NCBI RefSeq assembly: GCF_018736065.1
Contig: NZ_CP076128.1
Coordinates: forward strand, 2,356,001-2,420,000
DNA length: 64,000 bases
Direction: 5' to 3'
Source: Flammeovirga kamogawensis
GTDB taxonomy: Bacteria; Bacteroidota; Bacteroidia; Cytophagales; Flammeovirgaceae
Made by a program: the position numbers and the translations under genes. Below the pieces are notes generated by a model. The model was not told where the DNA came from and searched no databases. It saw only the letters and a list, made by a program, of their open reading frames with translations. Positions 8,847 through 18,678 of this stretch are shown here, piece by piece. Position 1 is the stretch's first letter; every line of letters begins with the position of its first letter.

Positions 8847-10286
8847 CTAAATAGCCACTTTATGGATTTTTTTTCTTGGTATAACAATCTTTTTTCCCTT
8901 TGCTTTTTTTACTGTAGAAAGGTCTTTTAAACCATCTAATACACAACCTGTAGGACAGGCCACTCTACACCAAAGCATTGGATATTTTGCTGATATCACT
9001 ATAAAAGCAATAGCTACATAAAGCCAATAAGACGAGATTTCTGTACTGAAAAGATCTGGAAATAACTCATAGTTACCTAGTTCTTTGTACCCATAAACAA
9101 AGCCTCCTACAAGTACAATTGTAAGTACATAGCGTATGTATTCTGCCTGTTTATTAGTGATAAATAATTTCTTAGATTTGAAAGGAGAGTATCTAAGTGT
9201 TATCATTTGTGCGGCCCCAAACGGACAGACATAAGAACAATATGCATTCTTTCCCCAAATAGCTGCTAGTAAAGTAAATAAGGCATAAATTGAGAGAAAA
9301 AGAGAGACTTCTGTACCCATAAATGGCATTAAGAAAGTGATATACGTAAACGAGCTATTCATGCCAAACCCTATATACGCCATTGTAAAAAGGGATACAA
9401 AAAGTCTATTCTTCTTTGTCTTTTTTACCTGTGGAAGCACCGCATAGAGGAATATCCCTGCTATAACAATTGCATGTAAAATCCACCAATACGTTAATTC
9501 TGCATCAACATGGAATACATCCACATCAAAAGTATAATATGTTGAAAGTACCTGAGGAGCAGTGGCTGTAAATGCTTCTGTCACGCCTTCTGCCATTGCT
9601 CTTGTAGTAATAGTTGCTCCAGAAACAGCATCAATAACATGATCTGTGGAATTCATGTTTAAATTTTGATACTGCTCCAGATAACCACTTCTTAATACCT
9701 TTCTCAGGTAACTTTCTGTTTCTTTAGAAGTAATATAAGATACTTCTTCAATGCGTCCGCTTAAAGTAGTTTCTACACCCATGTAAATTGGTCCAGAAAA
9801 ACCTTGAACTGTATTATGAAGCAAATTTTCGAAATACAGATAACGAAGTTTATTGCCCTCATAGATTTCAGCATAGCAAAGATCTCCTTTCATTTTAACA
9901 ACAACTTCAGCATCGTCGTCATATTTTTTCTGAAGTCGTTTTGCTATGGCCTCTGCCCACTCTTTATTATGTAGCGATTCTCCCATTCCCGACTCAAAAG
10001 AAAGTAAACCAGCTTCTTTGGTTCTCTTTTGTTTTTGAGGTCGAATTAATCCGTATTCGCCTAGAATATAACTTTTACCTTCAGAAATTAAGCCTGCTTC
10101 TTTAGTATGCTTTTGTTTAAAAGCAGTTACCAACTTAGGAGCAAAAAACTCATTCTCGATAGTAGAAATATTCGGATGTAATCCCTTTCTCTCCAACGGT
10201 CCGTTGTATGCAAAGAAAGCAAATACGCTTAGAACAATCCCTGTGAGCACAGATTTTCTATAATCTATTTTTAGACCTTTACGCAT
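8847..10286 (-). CDS. FMN-binding, 4Fe-4S polyferredoxin-like membrane protein
   Basis: 479 residues resembling NosR/PceC-type electron carriers. An N-terminal anchor is followed by an extracytoplasmic FMN-binding domain containing VSGATITTRAM, the motif in which a Thr can carry covalent FMN. About five more membrane segments follow (from residue ~262). Two Cys clusters, CSYVCPFGA and CRVACPTGC, each resemble a partial 4Fe-4S site. The protein should move electrons from the cytoplasmic side across the membrane to an extracytoplasmic acceptor. Its position between a lipid-anchored chelatase-like protein and a heme receptor suggests it supplies reductant for heme or iron handling. Spacing is 14 bases from the chelatase gene and 10 bases to the receptor, so one operon. 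Confidence 0.85.
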   Translation of the reverse strand: MRKGLKIDYRKSVLTGIVLSVFAFFAYNGPLERKGLHPNISTIENEFFAPKLVTAFKQKHTKEAGLISEGKSYILGEYGLIRPQKQKRTKEAGLLSFESGMGESLHNKEWAEAIAKRLQKKYDDDAEVVVKMKGDLCYAEIYEGNKLRYLYFENLLHNTVQGFSGPIYMGVETTLSGRIEEVSYITSKETESYLRKVLRSGYLEQYQNLNMNSTDHVIDAVSGATITTRAMAEGVTEAFTATAPQVLSTYYTFDVDVFHVDAELTYWWILHAIVIAGIFLYAVLPQVKKTKKNRLFVSLFTMAYIGFGMNSSFTYITFLMPFMGTEVSLFLSIYALFTLLAAIWGKNAYCSYVCPFGAAQMITLRYSPFKSKKLFITNKQAEYIRYVLTIVLVGGFVYGYKELGNYELFPDLFSTEISSYWLYVAIAFIVISAKYPMLWCRVACPTGCVLDGLKDLSTVKKAKGKKIVIPRKKIHKVAI

Positions 10287-10300
10287 TGTGTTGTGCTATT

Positions 10301-11239
10301 CTAGTTTTTAGCTACCGTTTTACCAGTCACTTCTGCCACTGTTTCTGCAACAATTTTCACTACCCACTTGTTGATGTTAGCATCAGGAAGAATTGCATCT
10401 TGCTTGTAAACAACACGTTTCTGATCTTCTACCATATCTACACCATTCTGAATAATTTCTCCTTGGAAATGTTCGTCATTAGCCACAAGCACAGGTATTA
10501 CAATTGCTCTTTCTTCTAAATCAAGAATTTGATCAATGGCCTTTTTTGTTGGCTCAGAAGAATACCTTACCAAGTGACCACACCACCCGTAAGAGATAGA
10601 ACCAATACCTGTTTGTGCTTTTAAATAACGACCAATATCTTCTACCATTTCTTCCCATTGCTGGTTAAATTCCTCATCACCATAAGCAATTAAAGCAACA
10701 CCTTCATCACCAGAACCATTCGATAATGCTTTTGCTCTACGTGTAATGTTTTTCTTTAATACAGTTGGGAAATCTAATAATGGCGTAACAATTACTCTCG
10801 CTTTAGATGTGTATGTTTCTATTCCCTCTTCTTTTAAGCTTGCCTTAACTTTAGGGTCGTTTGCTAATCCTACAATATTAGGAATGTCGTTGCTAGTATG
10901 CGATGAGATTGTTAAAAAGATAGGAACAACAATTACTCTATCATATCCTTCTGCATCAAATTTTTTCATCTGAGTAGCAATAGAAGGCTCTGTGTATTCC
11001 ATAAATGCCGTACGTACTTCAGCAATTTCACCACTTTTCATGATATCTCCTTTCACGTCATCTTCAATATCAGTCAACATTTTTCTCCATCCTTTAGAAT
11101 GTGAACCATGATTTACCAATAATACTGCAATTTTTTCTTGAGAAGTCGCTGCCGATGTTTCTTTTGTTTCTTGCTTAGTAGTACAAGAAAACATTCCAAA
11201 AAGTAGAATAGTCAAAAATATATTAAGTCCGTTTTTCAT
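10301..11239 (-). CDS. CbiK-like (sirohydrochlorin cobaltochelatase family) lipoprotein
   Basis: 312 residues with a lipoprotein signal (FGMFSC, Cys 19), so it acts outside the cytoplasm. The body matches class II metal chelatases of the CbiK family: LLVNHGSHSKGW near the N-terminus (His 44 and 47), VVVPIFLTISSHTSND, a second half with LIAYGDEEFNQQW, and VIPVLVANDEHFQGEII with another candidate active-site His. CbiK inserts cobalt in cobalamin synthesis, but no cobalamin genes are here. Exported CbiK relatives are known (Desulfovibrio CbiKP) and have been linked to heme handling. In this operon it could remove iron from heme or shuttle tetrapyrrole. First gene of the four-gene operon. Confidence 0.82.
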   Translation of the reverse strand: MKNGLNIFLTILLFGMFSCTTKQETKETSAATSQEKIAVLLVNHGSHSKGWRKMLTDIEDDVKGDIMKSGEIAEVRTAFMEYTEPSIATQMKKFDAEGYDRVIVVPIFLTISSHTSNDIPNIVGLANDPKVKASLKEEGIETYTSKARVIVTPLLDFPTVLKKNITRRAKALSNGSGDEGVALIAYGDEEFNQQWEEMVEDIGRYLKAQTGIGSISYGWCGHLVRYSSEPTKKAIDQILDLEERAIVIPVLVANDEHFQGEIIQNGVDMVEDQKRVVYKQDAILPDANINKWVVKIVAETVAEVTGKTVAKN

Positions 11240-11273
11240 CTTTTATTTAAATTGATTCTAAATAATAATGAGA

Positions 11274-11281
11274 CAAAAGTA
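11274..11281 (-). promoter_or_regulatory. Bacteroidota -7 element upstream of the heme operon
   Basis: TACTTTTG on the minus strand matches TAnnTTTG and lies 35 bases upstream of the CbiK-like gene. No good -33 TTTG is visible, which would fit an activator-dependent promoter. Confidence 0.45.
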
Positions 11282-11465
11282 GACGAAATGATTGTAGAAG
11301 GTTTATCGAAATCGGAAATGATTTTTACGAAATCAGAAAAAAAGCAAACTAAATGATTTATAAAAAGAGACCTAAAACAATTTAAATAGCTAATTATCAA
11401 CATAATAACTACATATATTCTAGTATAGGAAATATCGAATTATTTTTAATTAATCTAAATAAAGC

Positions 11466-11473
11466 TACATTTG
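11466..11473 (+). promoter_or_regulatory. Bacteroidota -7 element upstream of the AraC gene
   Basis: TACATTTG matches TAnnTTTG and lies 49 bases before the regulator's ATG. A T-rich stretch about 20 bases upstream may act as a weak -33. Confidence 0.45.
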
Positions 11474-11522
11474 TGCAGATATAAATAAAAAACGACTTAA
11501 TCTATACAGCTATACTAACAAA

Positions 11523-12485
11523 ATGAAAGTAGCATCCTTTTCGCGTACATCTCTTCCTGAATTTATTAGTAAGTATCTTAATTGTACAGATACAACTGAG
11601 GAATTTGGCTTAACTACATCTGCCTACGATTGGCAATCAAGATGTGCGTGCGGAGGCATACGTTCTATAGAATTTAAAGGTTGTAGTATTTATAAAGTAA
11701 AAGTGAAGTGCTTTACTATTGCTCCTCAAATTATTTCATTCGACCAAAGTAAAAAGTATTTTGTTTTTAATGTTGATGAAAATGAAACTGCCAATTTTTC
11801 AATTTTAGGTATAGAGAAAGTACTAGAGAAACAACATTTTGTTATTTACCATCAAATTGATTTAAAGATCGAAATCAATCAAAGTACCAACGGAGAACTT
11901 ATTATTTTAGAACTTTCTGATGCGTATTTTAATCAAAGTGTTTTTACTTCTTCATTAGAAGAGATGATGAAACCTATTTTTAATCAAAAATCACTTCCGG
12001 TAGCAAAATACAATATTAAAGTACAACAGCTTTTGCATGAAATTACAGAAACTCCTAAAAGAGGGCTCTGCCAATTGATGTTCTTAAATGCAAAAATTAT
12101 TGAAGTACTATCTGAAATAACAGAACTGTTTTCAAAAAAAGAAACTGAAATAACGCATCAATATTCTGAACAAGTTCTTAGTGTGAAACAAGCAATAGAT
12201 AATAACTTACATGTTCAATATTCTATTCCAGATTTAGCCAAATCTGTGGGTTTAAATACGTCTTATTTAAAAAAATATTTTAAAGATGCCTACAAGGAGA
12301 CAATTTTTGAATATGCTACAAGAACTAGAATTGAACATGCCAAACAATTACTCACCACTACAAAATTACCTATAAGTACTGTTGCCGAAAAGGTTGGTTA
12401 CCAACAGAGTGCACATTTTACGTATGCATTTAAAAAAAATACAGGTTTTACTCCCGGAAAGTTCAGACAGCAACAAATAGATTAA
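11523..12485 (+). CDS. AraC-family regulator with Cys-rich N-terminal domain
   Basis: 320 residues. The C-terminal 100 residues form the double helix-turn-helix AraC domain (IPDLAKSVGLNTSYLKKYF; then ISTVAEKVGYQQSAHFTYAF and TGFTPGKFR). The N-terminal sensory part has five Cys in a short span (LNCTD, RCACGG, KGCSIY, KVKCFT), unusual for this family. It is transcribed divergently from the heme operon across about 280 bases, so it is the obvious candidate regulator. In overall build it resembles PchR-type iron-uptake activators. Metal, heme or redox sensing through the cysteines is inference. Confidence 0.85.
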   Translation: MKVASFSRTSLPEFISKYLNCTDTTEEFGLTTSAYDWQSRCACGGIRSIEFKGCSIYKVKVKCFTIAPQIISFDQSKKYFVFNVDENETANFSILGIEKVLEKQHFVIYHQIDLKIEINQSTNGELIILELSDAYFNQSVFTSSLEEMMKPIFNQKSLPVAKYNIKVQQLLHEITETPKRGLCQLMFLNAKIIEVLSEITELFSKKETEITHQYSEQVLSVKQAIDNNLHVQYSIPDLAKSVGLNTSYLKKYFKDAYKETIFEYATRTRIEHAKQLLTTTKLPISTVAEKVGYQQSAHFTYAFKKNTGFTPGKFRQQQID

Positions 12486-12601
12486 AAATCTAAATATAGT
12501 GTATTAACCAACTGTTAATGTTTATCACTTTTAGGTTATAATCTCTCTTTATCGATATAGTCCTCTTAAAATTAACTAATTTTACAATTCATTATTTCAT
12601 A

Positions 12602-12609
12602 TACTTTTG
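12602..12609 (+). promoter_or_regulatory. Candidate -7 element for the LpxR-like gene
   Basis: TACTTTTG matches TAnnTTTG; it lies about 140 bases upstream of the start codon, implying a long leader. TAATTTTA about 20 bases upstream could be a weak -33. Confidence 0.35.
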
Positions 12610-12747
12610 TCGATATACATCAAATAATAATATTAAAGAAAGAGTGTTTAATTACGTATCACTTTAATGTTTTATCAATCTGCAAAATAAAATTTTAATA
12701 CACCTACAGGTTAGTTCCCTACTTATAATTCCATCCAATCATCTATA

Positions 12748-13854
12748 ATGAAGTTTCACTATTATTTCTTTTTACTCTTTACTCTAATTTTTAATACAAC
12801 GGTTCTTGCTCAAGAAAATGATAAGGATAAAGAACCCTTCTATATACGCTTAACGGTTGACGAAGATTTATTTCTAGTACAATCTACAGATCAGTTTTAT
12901 AGTTTTGGAGCAGAAATAAAAGTAGGGTTTAAAGGGCTTGATAATAAGTTTACGCGTTCTTTTTTATTCGCTCAGAAAGAAGGACATAGTTTATTTGATT
13001 TTGGTATTGTACATAAAATGTATACTCCAAGAAACTCTCAACTTACGGAAGTAGACTCTTCTGACATTCCATATTGTGGCGTAACCTACCTTTCTTTAAC
13101 AAGGCAAGCTTTTAACCCATCTAATGGAATAGTTATTAAAACACGTTTAGATGTTGGGTTTGTAGGTGAACTTTCGGGTGCAAAAACTTTCCAAAATGGT
13201 TTTCATAATTTAATTGGAAACGGTAGTATTGATGGTTGGGACAATCAAATTGCCAATGGTTTATACCTTAATTATACAGCCGAGGTAATGCATAACTTTA
13301 TTTCTTCTTTTAAATATTCTGATGTATTTCTTGTAGGAAGAGGTACTGTAGGTACAATGGATATGTCTTTTGAAGGTTCTCTATTTTTACGTTTAGGCAT
13401 CTTTAATGATTATTTTATTCAAGCCGAACGACCTTACTCTAAGAAAACGAACCTTGATAACTTCTATTCTATTAGAAAAACACGTTACTCAAAAGCAAAG
13501 TATGCAGAATCTTTTTGGATCGGTGATGAAGAAGTGAGAAGGTCTGCTATATCTAATTGGGTACATCATCACTTTAAGCCAAACCAGTTCTATGTAAAAT
13601 TTATTACTGGTGCAGAACTAAATTTATATGATGGAGAGATGTCTGGTAGTCTTATATCTTTTGAATCCTCTCCATATGTAATTCCATATAACATGACTCC
13701 AAAATTACTTTACAAGGTATCTATTGGGTTTGTTTTGTCTTATCACTTTGGTTCTTTAGAATACAATTGGGATAGAATTACCTACGATCCTGAAAGTAAT
13801 TTCCCTCCTTATTATCCTAAATGGGGTAGATTTAATATTAACCTTAACCTTTAG
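12748..13854 (+). CDS. LpxR-family outer-membrane lipid A deacylase-like protein
   Basis: 368 residues. A signal peptide (ending NTTVLAQ) is followed by a beta-barrel sequence. LpxR-like elements in order are DEDLFLVQSTDQFYSFG, near the TD/Y motif at the barrel mouth, SSDIPYCGVTYLS, and GFVGELSGAKTFQNGFHNLIG, containing the family's conserved His, then GSIDGWDNQIANG. LpxR removes the 3'-acyloxyacyl group of lipid A in Salmonella using a Ca-dependent Asn/Asp/His site. The conserved 'ND' near the N-terminus appears as DED here, so enzymatic activity is uncertain. Terminal strand RFNINLNL is compatible with a barrel end. Monocistronic. Confidence 0.75.
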   Translation: MKFHYYFFLLFTLIFNTTVLAQENDKDKEPFYIRLTVDEDLFLVQSTDQFYSFGAEIKVGFKGLDNKFTRSFLFAQKEGHSLFDFGIVHKMYTPRNSQLTEVDSSDIPYCGVTYLSLTRQAFNPSNGIVIKTRLDVGFVGELSGAKTFQNGFHNLIGNGSIDGWDNQIANGLYLNYTAEVMHNFISSFKYSDVFLVGRGTVGTMDMSFEGSLFLRLGIFNDYFIQAERPYSKKTNLDNFYSIRKTRYSKAKYAESFWIGDEEVRRSAISNWVHHHFKPNQFYVKFITGAELNLYDGEMSGSLISFESSPYVIPYNMTPKLLYKVSIGFVLSYHFGSLEYNWDRITYDPESNFPPYYPKWGRFNINLNL

Positions 13855-13970
13855 TAAAAAGTGTTTTTTTGATAAAGAAGTTAAAATATGAAATTCTGCA
13901 ATGATTTTTTGAAAGAGCAACTCTAATTATTGGCGTTTTGTAGAGTATAGTTCATCAAAAAAACAATAAT

Positions 13971-15920
13971 ATGAAACGCAATCTAATTACACTTTTTTCT
14001 GCTTTAATAGTTATCGTATCAGGAATTTTCTTTCTTTCTAATTGTCAAAATAATACAAACTTAACCTATACAATTAAAGGTAACGTTCAGAAATTCTCTA
14101 AAGGTAACTTTACTATAGAAGCTTACAAATATGGTAAAGATACTACCTTATCAATTGGAGAAGTACTTACCGATAGCAGCGGAAACTTTACAATTACTCT
14201 AGAAGATAGCTTAAAAAACAACGATGTAATTCTTTTAGAAGCTGCATCAAAAAATAATCCTTTTGTTACGTACTCTACAGTAATTAATAAAAAAGATGCA
14301 AAGAAAGCTATTACAGTAAATGCGTTAACTACTGTAACTACATCTGCAGTGTTTGCTCAATTTATAGAAAATGGAAAACTTGCTGGGAAACATAAATTAT
14401 TGGTCCTTGCATCTGATAATATGGAGAACTTTGTGAATAAAAACACAGGTTCTTGGGGTAAAATTATTCTTAATGGAGACAACTTGACCGAATCTACTAC
14501 AATGGGTAGAATAAATACCCTTGCAAATATTTTAGTAGCTGTAGATAACGGGAAAATATCTTCAACAACAATAAAAAATACTTTTCTAACTAAAAATGAA
14601 AACGCTACAAATACAGTAGATGCTCTTGCTAAGATGTTTAAACACTCTTGGTTTCAAAAAGAACAAATTTTTAAATTATTTACCTCTGTTTATCCAAGAA
14701 TTAATGATGATTTAAGAGAAGTAGCATTTGTTCCTTATCTAGAACAAACTCCTAATGATTTTGCTTTAATGTTAGAATTTAATGGCGGAGGGGTTTATGC
14801 TCCTGGAAAGTTAGTTGTAGATAAAGATAATAATATTTGGAGTGGTCAAAACTGGATGCCGGGTTCTCAATCAAATACTTTGAGAGGTATTGGTGGTGGC
14901 TTAGTTAAGCTAGCATCTAACGGAAAAGCACTATCGCCTGCAGTTACAGGTTTTGTTGGTCCTAATATTAACGGTGTAGGTTGGGGTACATATGCTGATA
15001 GTTCTAAAGTTTGGTTAAGTAGTTTTACAGGTGGTGTATCTGCTTTTGATTTCAATGGAAAACCAATCAAAACAGAAATTCACGGAAAAGTAGGTAACCT
15101 TCATGGTATTTATTCTTCTCCAGTTACACACGATGTTTGGATTTGTGATGCAACTATGAACCAAATGATTGTTTTTAGAGGTGGTAATCCTTTAAAAGGT
15201 GAAGTTGTAAAAGTACCTGGTTTAATGTCGCCTTTTAGTGTAGTTGTAGATAGTAAAAACAATGTATGGGTTGGTAACAGCGCCGGTTATTATGTGACAA
15301 TGTTTAATGGTAATACTCCCTCTAAAACAACTACTTATAGTACAGAAGGAATTTCGGTTAGAGGTTTAGTAATAGACAATAACGATCAAGTTTGGGCAAA
15401 TAACACTTTTAATTTAGACACTAAAGTACCTCAAGTTGACCCTACAATGACAATAATGGAACAATTCACTTTCTTAGGTAGATTTTCTTCTGAAAAATGG
15501 CCTTATGCCACTAAAAAAACTGTTGGATCTGTAGTTCTTTTAAATAAAAACAATCCTACTAAACCCGCTTTAGTAATTCCTAGTAAAGGAAACCAAATCT
15601 GTGGTCCTTGGGGAGTATCAGTAGATGGAGCAAATACACTTTGGGATGCTAACTTTTTATCAGGTAGTGTTTTAAGTATTGCTACTAAAGATAATGTAAT
15701 GCTTGGAATCAAAAAAGGTGAACTTATTCACAACTTTAAAAGTGGAATTATTCAATGTGTAACAGACGTTGTTGTAGACCATGTTGGGAATGTGTGGGTT
15801 GCTAACAACTGGGATAACGAACCAAGTGTTGTTGGTTTAAATAACGGCGAAAGAAATTCTACTAAAGGTGGCGGAAAAGGTATAACAGTAATCTATGGTG
15901 TTGCTAAACCTCTAAAATAA
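13971..15920 (+). CDS. Lipoprotein with beta-propeller (NHL/streptogramin-lyase-like) domain
   Basis: 649 residues, lipoprotein signal (SGIFFLSNC). Residues about 30-110 form a Ca-like/carboxypeptidase-regulatory beta domain (TYTIKGNVQKFSKGNFTIEA, DSSGNFTITL). After a helical linker, residues about 280-645 hold repeated propeller blades. Each has 'VVDxxxNxWVxN' cores (LVVDKDNNIWSGQNW, VVVDSKNNVWVGNS, LVIDNNDQVWANNT, VVVDHVGNVWVANNW), as in Vgb/NHL proteins. Its substrate is unknown; such propellers bind partners or cell-surface ligands. Followed by a strong terminator. Confidence 0.72.
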   Translation: MKRNLITLFSALIVIVSGIFFLSNCQNNTNLTYTIKGNVQKFSKGNFTIEAYKYGKDTTLSIGEVLTDSSGNFTITLEDSLKNNDVILLEAASKNNPFVTYSTVINKKDAKKAITVNALTTVTTSAVFAQFIENGKLAGKHKLLVLASDNMENFVNKNTGSWGKIILNGDNLTESTTMGRINTLANILVAVDNGKISSTTIKNTFLTKNENATNTVDALAKMFKHSWFQKEQIFKLFTSVYPRINDDLREVAFVPYLEQTPNDFALMLEFNGGGVYAPGKLVVDKDNNIWSGQNWMPGSQSNTLRGIGGGLVKLASNGKALSPAVTGFVGPNINGVGWGTYADSSKVWLSSFTGGVSAFDFNGKPIKTEIHGKVGNLHGIYSSPVTHDVWICDATMNQMIVFRGGNPLKGEVVKVPGLMSPFSVVVDSKNNVWVGNSAGYYVTMFNGNTPSKTTTYSTEGISVRGLVIDNNDQVWANNTFNLDTKVPQVDPTMTIMEQFTFLGRFSSEKWPYATKKTVGSVVLLNKNNPTKPALVIPSKGNQICGPWGVSVDGANTLWDANFLSGSVLSIATKDNVMLGIKKGELIHNFKSGIIQCVTDVVVDHVGNVWVANNWDNEPSVVGLNNGERNSTKGGGKGITVIYGVAKPLK

Positions 15921-15938
15921 TAAAGATTGATTGTTAAT

Positions 15939-15978
15939 GAAAACGGGCTTCTAGATGATTTTCTAGAAGCCCGTTTTC
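15939..15978. terminator. Bidirectional intrinsic terminator
   Basis: A perfect 16-bp stem (GAAAACGGGCTTCTAG with its complement) and 8-base loop lie between the convergent propeller lipoprotein and GH2 genes. Confidence 0.9.
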
Positions 15979-15995
15979 GTTATCAAAAAGTTAGC

Positions 15996-18410
15996 TTATT
16001 GCACTTTCAAATTTATCTGATTAGACTTTAAACCTTTCCCTTTTACCGTTAAAGTAGCCGAACCTTTTGTATTTTTTGCTTCTACAAGCACTACAAGTTT
16101 TCCATTAAAAGTCTTCATTTTTGGTAAATGGAACATCTCTAATGATGTTGCATCTCCATTACAAACAGCTCTAAAATCGGCTGCTCCTTTTACAGAAAAA
16201 ATAAGTGGGATATTTGCTGTTGGGCATTCTATTCCATTTTTATCTACTACAGAAACAGTAACAAAACTAATATCTTCTCCATTAGCCGTTATTTCAGATC
16301 TGTCTGCTTCTAATTTTAAATGATGAGGTTTTCCTGCAGTACGAATTTCTTGTTCAGCAACTATCTTATCATTTTTATCATAAGCAACCACTTTTACAGT
16401 TCCTGGCTCGTATTTTACATCCATCCAACGTAACCTATAACGATCAAGTCGTGTAGTCTTATCTTTTATTCTAATTCCTTGACTTTTACCGTTGATGAAT
16501 AACTCTGCTTTATCATAGTTTGTATATACAAAAACAGGTGTTATTTCTCCTTCTCTTCCTTCCCAATTCCAATGTGGCAAAATATGTAATGTCTCTTCAT
16601 TAGTATTCCATCTACTTTTGTACAAGTAAAAACGGTCTTTCGGGATACCTGCTAAATCACAAATCCCAAAATAAGAACTCCTAGAAGGCCACTCTTCATT
16701 ATAAGGTGACGGCTCGCCAAGGTAATCAAAACCTGTCCAAACAAACTCACCTAAAACCCAAGGTTTGTCATCCTGCAAAATAAAATCATCTTCTGGAATA
16801 TTGGACCAAGGGCAAGCTTCTAAATCATAAGATGAGCTTTGAAAATCAGGATATTTCTTCTTTTTAAATTCCTCTACTGGAAATTTATAAACCCCTCTAG
16901 AACTTACCGTAGACGCTGTTTCAGATCCTAAAACAAATCCTTGAGGAAAAACTTCGAAAGCTTCTTCGTATAAATGCGTTCTATAATTAAGTCCTGGAAT
17001 ATCAAGAATAGCCCCAAAACCATTTTCCATAACTGCTTTTACCTGATCCATTCCAACAGTAACTGGACGTGTTGGATCTTCTTTATGAAAAATATCTTGT
17101 AACCATTTTGCTCTTTTTACACCGGCAGTTCCCCATTGGTCAGGTACTTCGTTTCCTGCACTCCACATAATAATTGAGGGGTGGTTCTTTGTTGCTCTAA
17201 CTAAATTCTCAACATCAATTTTGGCCCAATCATCAAAAAATCTATTGTAACCATTTTTTACCTTTGGCTTTTTCCACTCATCAAAACTTTCAGCAATTAC
17301 CATTAATCCCAACTCATCACAAAGTTCTAATTGTTCTATTGATGGCATGTTATGAGCAGTACGGATGGCATCTGCTCCCATTTCTTTCATCAATACCAAT
17401 TGTCTTTTTAAAGCCGATCTATTTATAGCAATTCCGATAGGTCCAAGATCATGGTGTAAACAAACTCCTTTAAATTTCCTTTGCTTACCATTTAACTCAA
17501 AACCTTTTTCAGAAGTATAAGAGATTGTACGAATACCAAATGTTTTCTTTATCTGATCCGTTGCTACTCCATCTTTATAAGTGGTAGTAATTAATCTGTA
17601 TAAATTTGGTGTTTCAGGCGACCATAATTTAGGTTGAGGAACAGCCAAAATAGTTTCGAAAGTTGAACCAAATTTATCACTACTCTCTGTTTTAGAAACT
17701 GATTTACCTTCTAAAGTAACGATCTCATTCACTACTTTATCTACAGCTCCAATTGTTTTTGTTGATACAATAACTTTCGCATTCTCTTGATCTGCAAAAG
17801 GTGTTGAAATAGTTGTTCCCCAACGTTCAACAGCATCTTTATTCTTTACTATTAGCTTTACGTTTCTATAAATTCCAGCTCCAGGATACCATCTAGAAGA
17901 TTTTGGTTCATTATGTAAACGAACGGATAATGTATTTTCTCCTTCAGTAATAAACTCACCTATATCAAAGTAAAAGTAAGCATAGCCATAAGGATGTTCC
18001 CCTACAAATTTACCATTAATATATACTTTAGCTTCACTCATTGCTCCATCAAAATGAAGAATGACTTTCTTATCAAGTGATTGGTTTGAAACATTAAATT
18101 TTAACCTATACCAAGCAGTTCCCATATAAGGTAAAGCACCAGTTCTTCCAGATTTTTCAGTAGCTTTCTTTTCACCATCTTGAAGAATTTTAACTCGCTG
18201 AATATCATTTTCCTTATTAAAAGGACCTTTAATTGCCCAATCATGAGGTATACTAATTGACTCCCAAGCGGAATCATCAAAATCAACTTCTATTGCTTCT
18301 TCAAAATCACCTTTACTAAATTTCCAATTGTTTTTTAAGAGTGTTTCTGTTCTTTGCCCATAAGTGATATTACTTATAAGCAGTAATAATAGGATTAACT
18401 TGTTATTCAT
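15996..18410 (-). CDS. Glycoside hydrolase family 2, exported beta-galactosidase-like
   Basis: About 804 residues from the ATG at 18410 (MNNKLILLLLLISNITYGQ, a signal peptide); an ATG 27 bases upstream would add a charged leader. The order is the sugar-binding jelly roll (to about 200), immunoglobulin-like domain (to about 300), and TIM barrel. The barrel has MWSAGNEVPDQW, whose Glu is the acid/base, and VLGSETASTVSSRG, whose Glu is the probable nucleophile. WVLGEFVWTGFDYLGE lines the active site. C-terminal beta domains (KAELFINGKSQG and VTVSVVDKNGIECP) follow. Bacteroidota enzymes of this form act on galactosides or glucuronides; specificity is not readable. The gene stands alone, divergent from the peroxiredoxin gene. 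Confidence 0.9.
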   Translation of the reverse strand: MNNKLILLLLLISNITYGQRTETLLKNNWKFSKGDFEEAIEVDFDDSAWESISIPHDWAIKGPFNKENDIQRVKILQDGEKKATEKSGRTGALPYMGTAWYRLKFNVSNQSLDKKVILHFDGAMSEAKVYINGKFVGEHPYGYAYFYFDIGEFITEGENTLSVRLHNEPKSSRWYPGAGIYRNVKLIVKNKDAVERWGTTISTPFADQENAKVIVSTKTIGAVDKVVNEIVTLEGKSVSKTESSDKFGSTFETILAVPQPKLWSPETPNLYRLITTTYKDGVATDQIKKTFGIRTISYTSEKGFELNGKQRKFKGVCLHHDLGPIGIAINRSALKRQLVLMKEMGADAIRTAHNMPSIEQLELCDELGLMVIAESFDEWKKPKVKNGYNRFFDDWAKIDVENLVRATKNHPSIIMWSAGNEVPDQWGTAGVKRAKWLQDIFHKEDPTRPVTVGMDQVKAVMENGFGAILDIPGLNYRTHLYEEAFEVFPQGFVLGSETASTVSSRGVYKFPVEEFKKKKYPDFQSSSYDLEACPWSNIPEDDFILQDDKPWVLGEFVWTGFDYLGEPSPYNEEWPSRSSYFGICDLAGIPKDRFYLYKSRWNTNEETLHILPHWNWEGREGEITPVFVYTNYDKAELFINGKSQGIRIKDKTTRLDRYRLRWMDVKYEPGTVKVVAYDKNDKIVAEQEIRTAGKPHHLKLEADRSEITANGEDISFVTVSVVDKNGIECPTANIPLIFSVKGAADFRAVCNGDATSLEMFHLPKMKTFNGKLVVLVEAKNTKGSATLTVKGKGLKSNQINLKVQ

Positions 18411-18678
18411 TTTTTCGTCTTTAAGTATGTATCGCAATATCTCTCATTTCAAAAGAGGATTCTAGCACAAATCATTCATAATCTTGATATAGTATTAAAT
18501 AGTAACAATATTAAACACTTAGTAGTATAATTTATGCTAATTGAAATACTCTGTCAACTCAAATTGACATTTATTATATCAATGATTGTTTTTTCATAAT
18601 TATATGTCTAACATTGATAACAGTAAATCGAACTACTCAAAATCGATTTCTTATTTACACCTTAAAAACTAATTAAAA

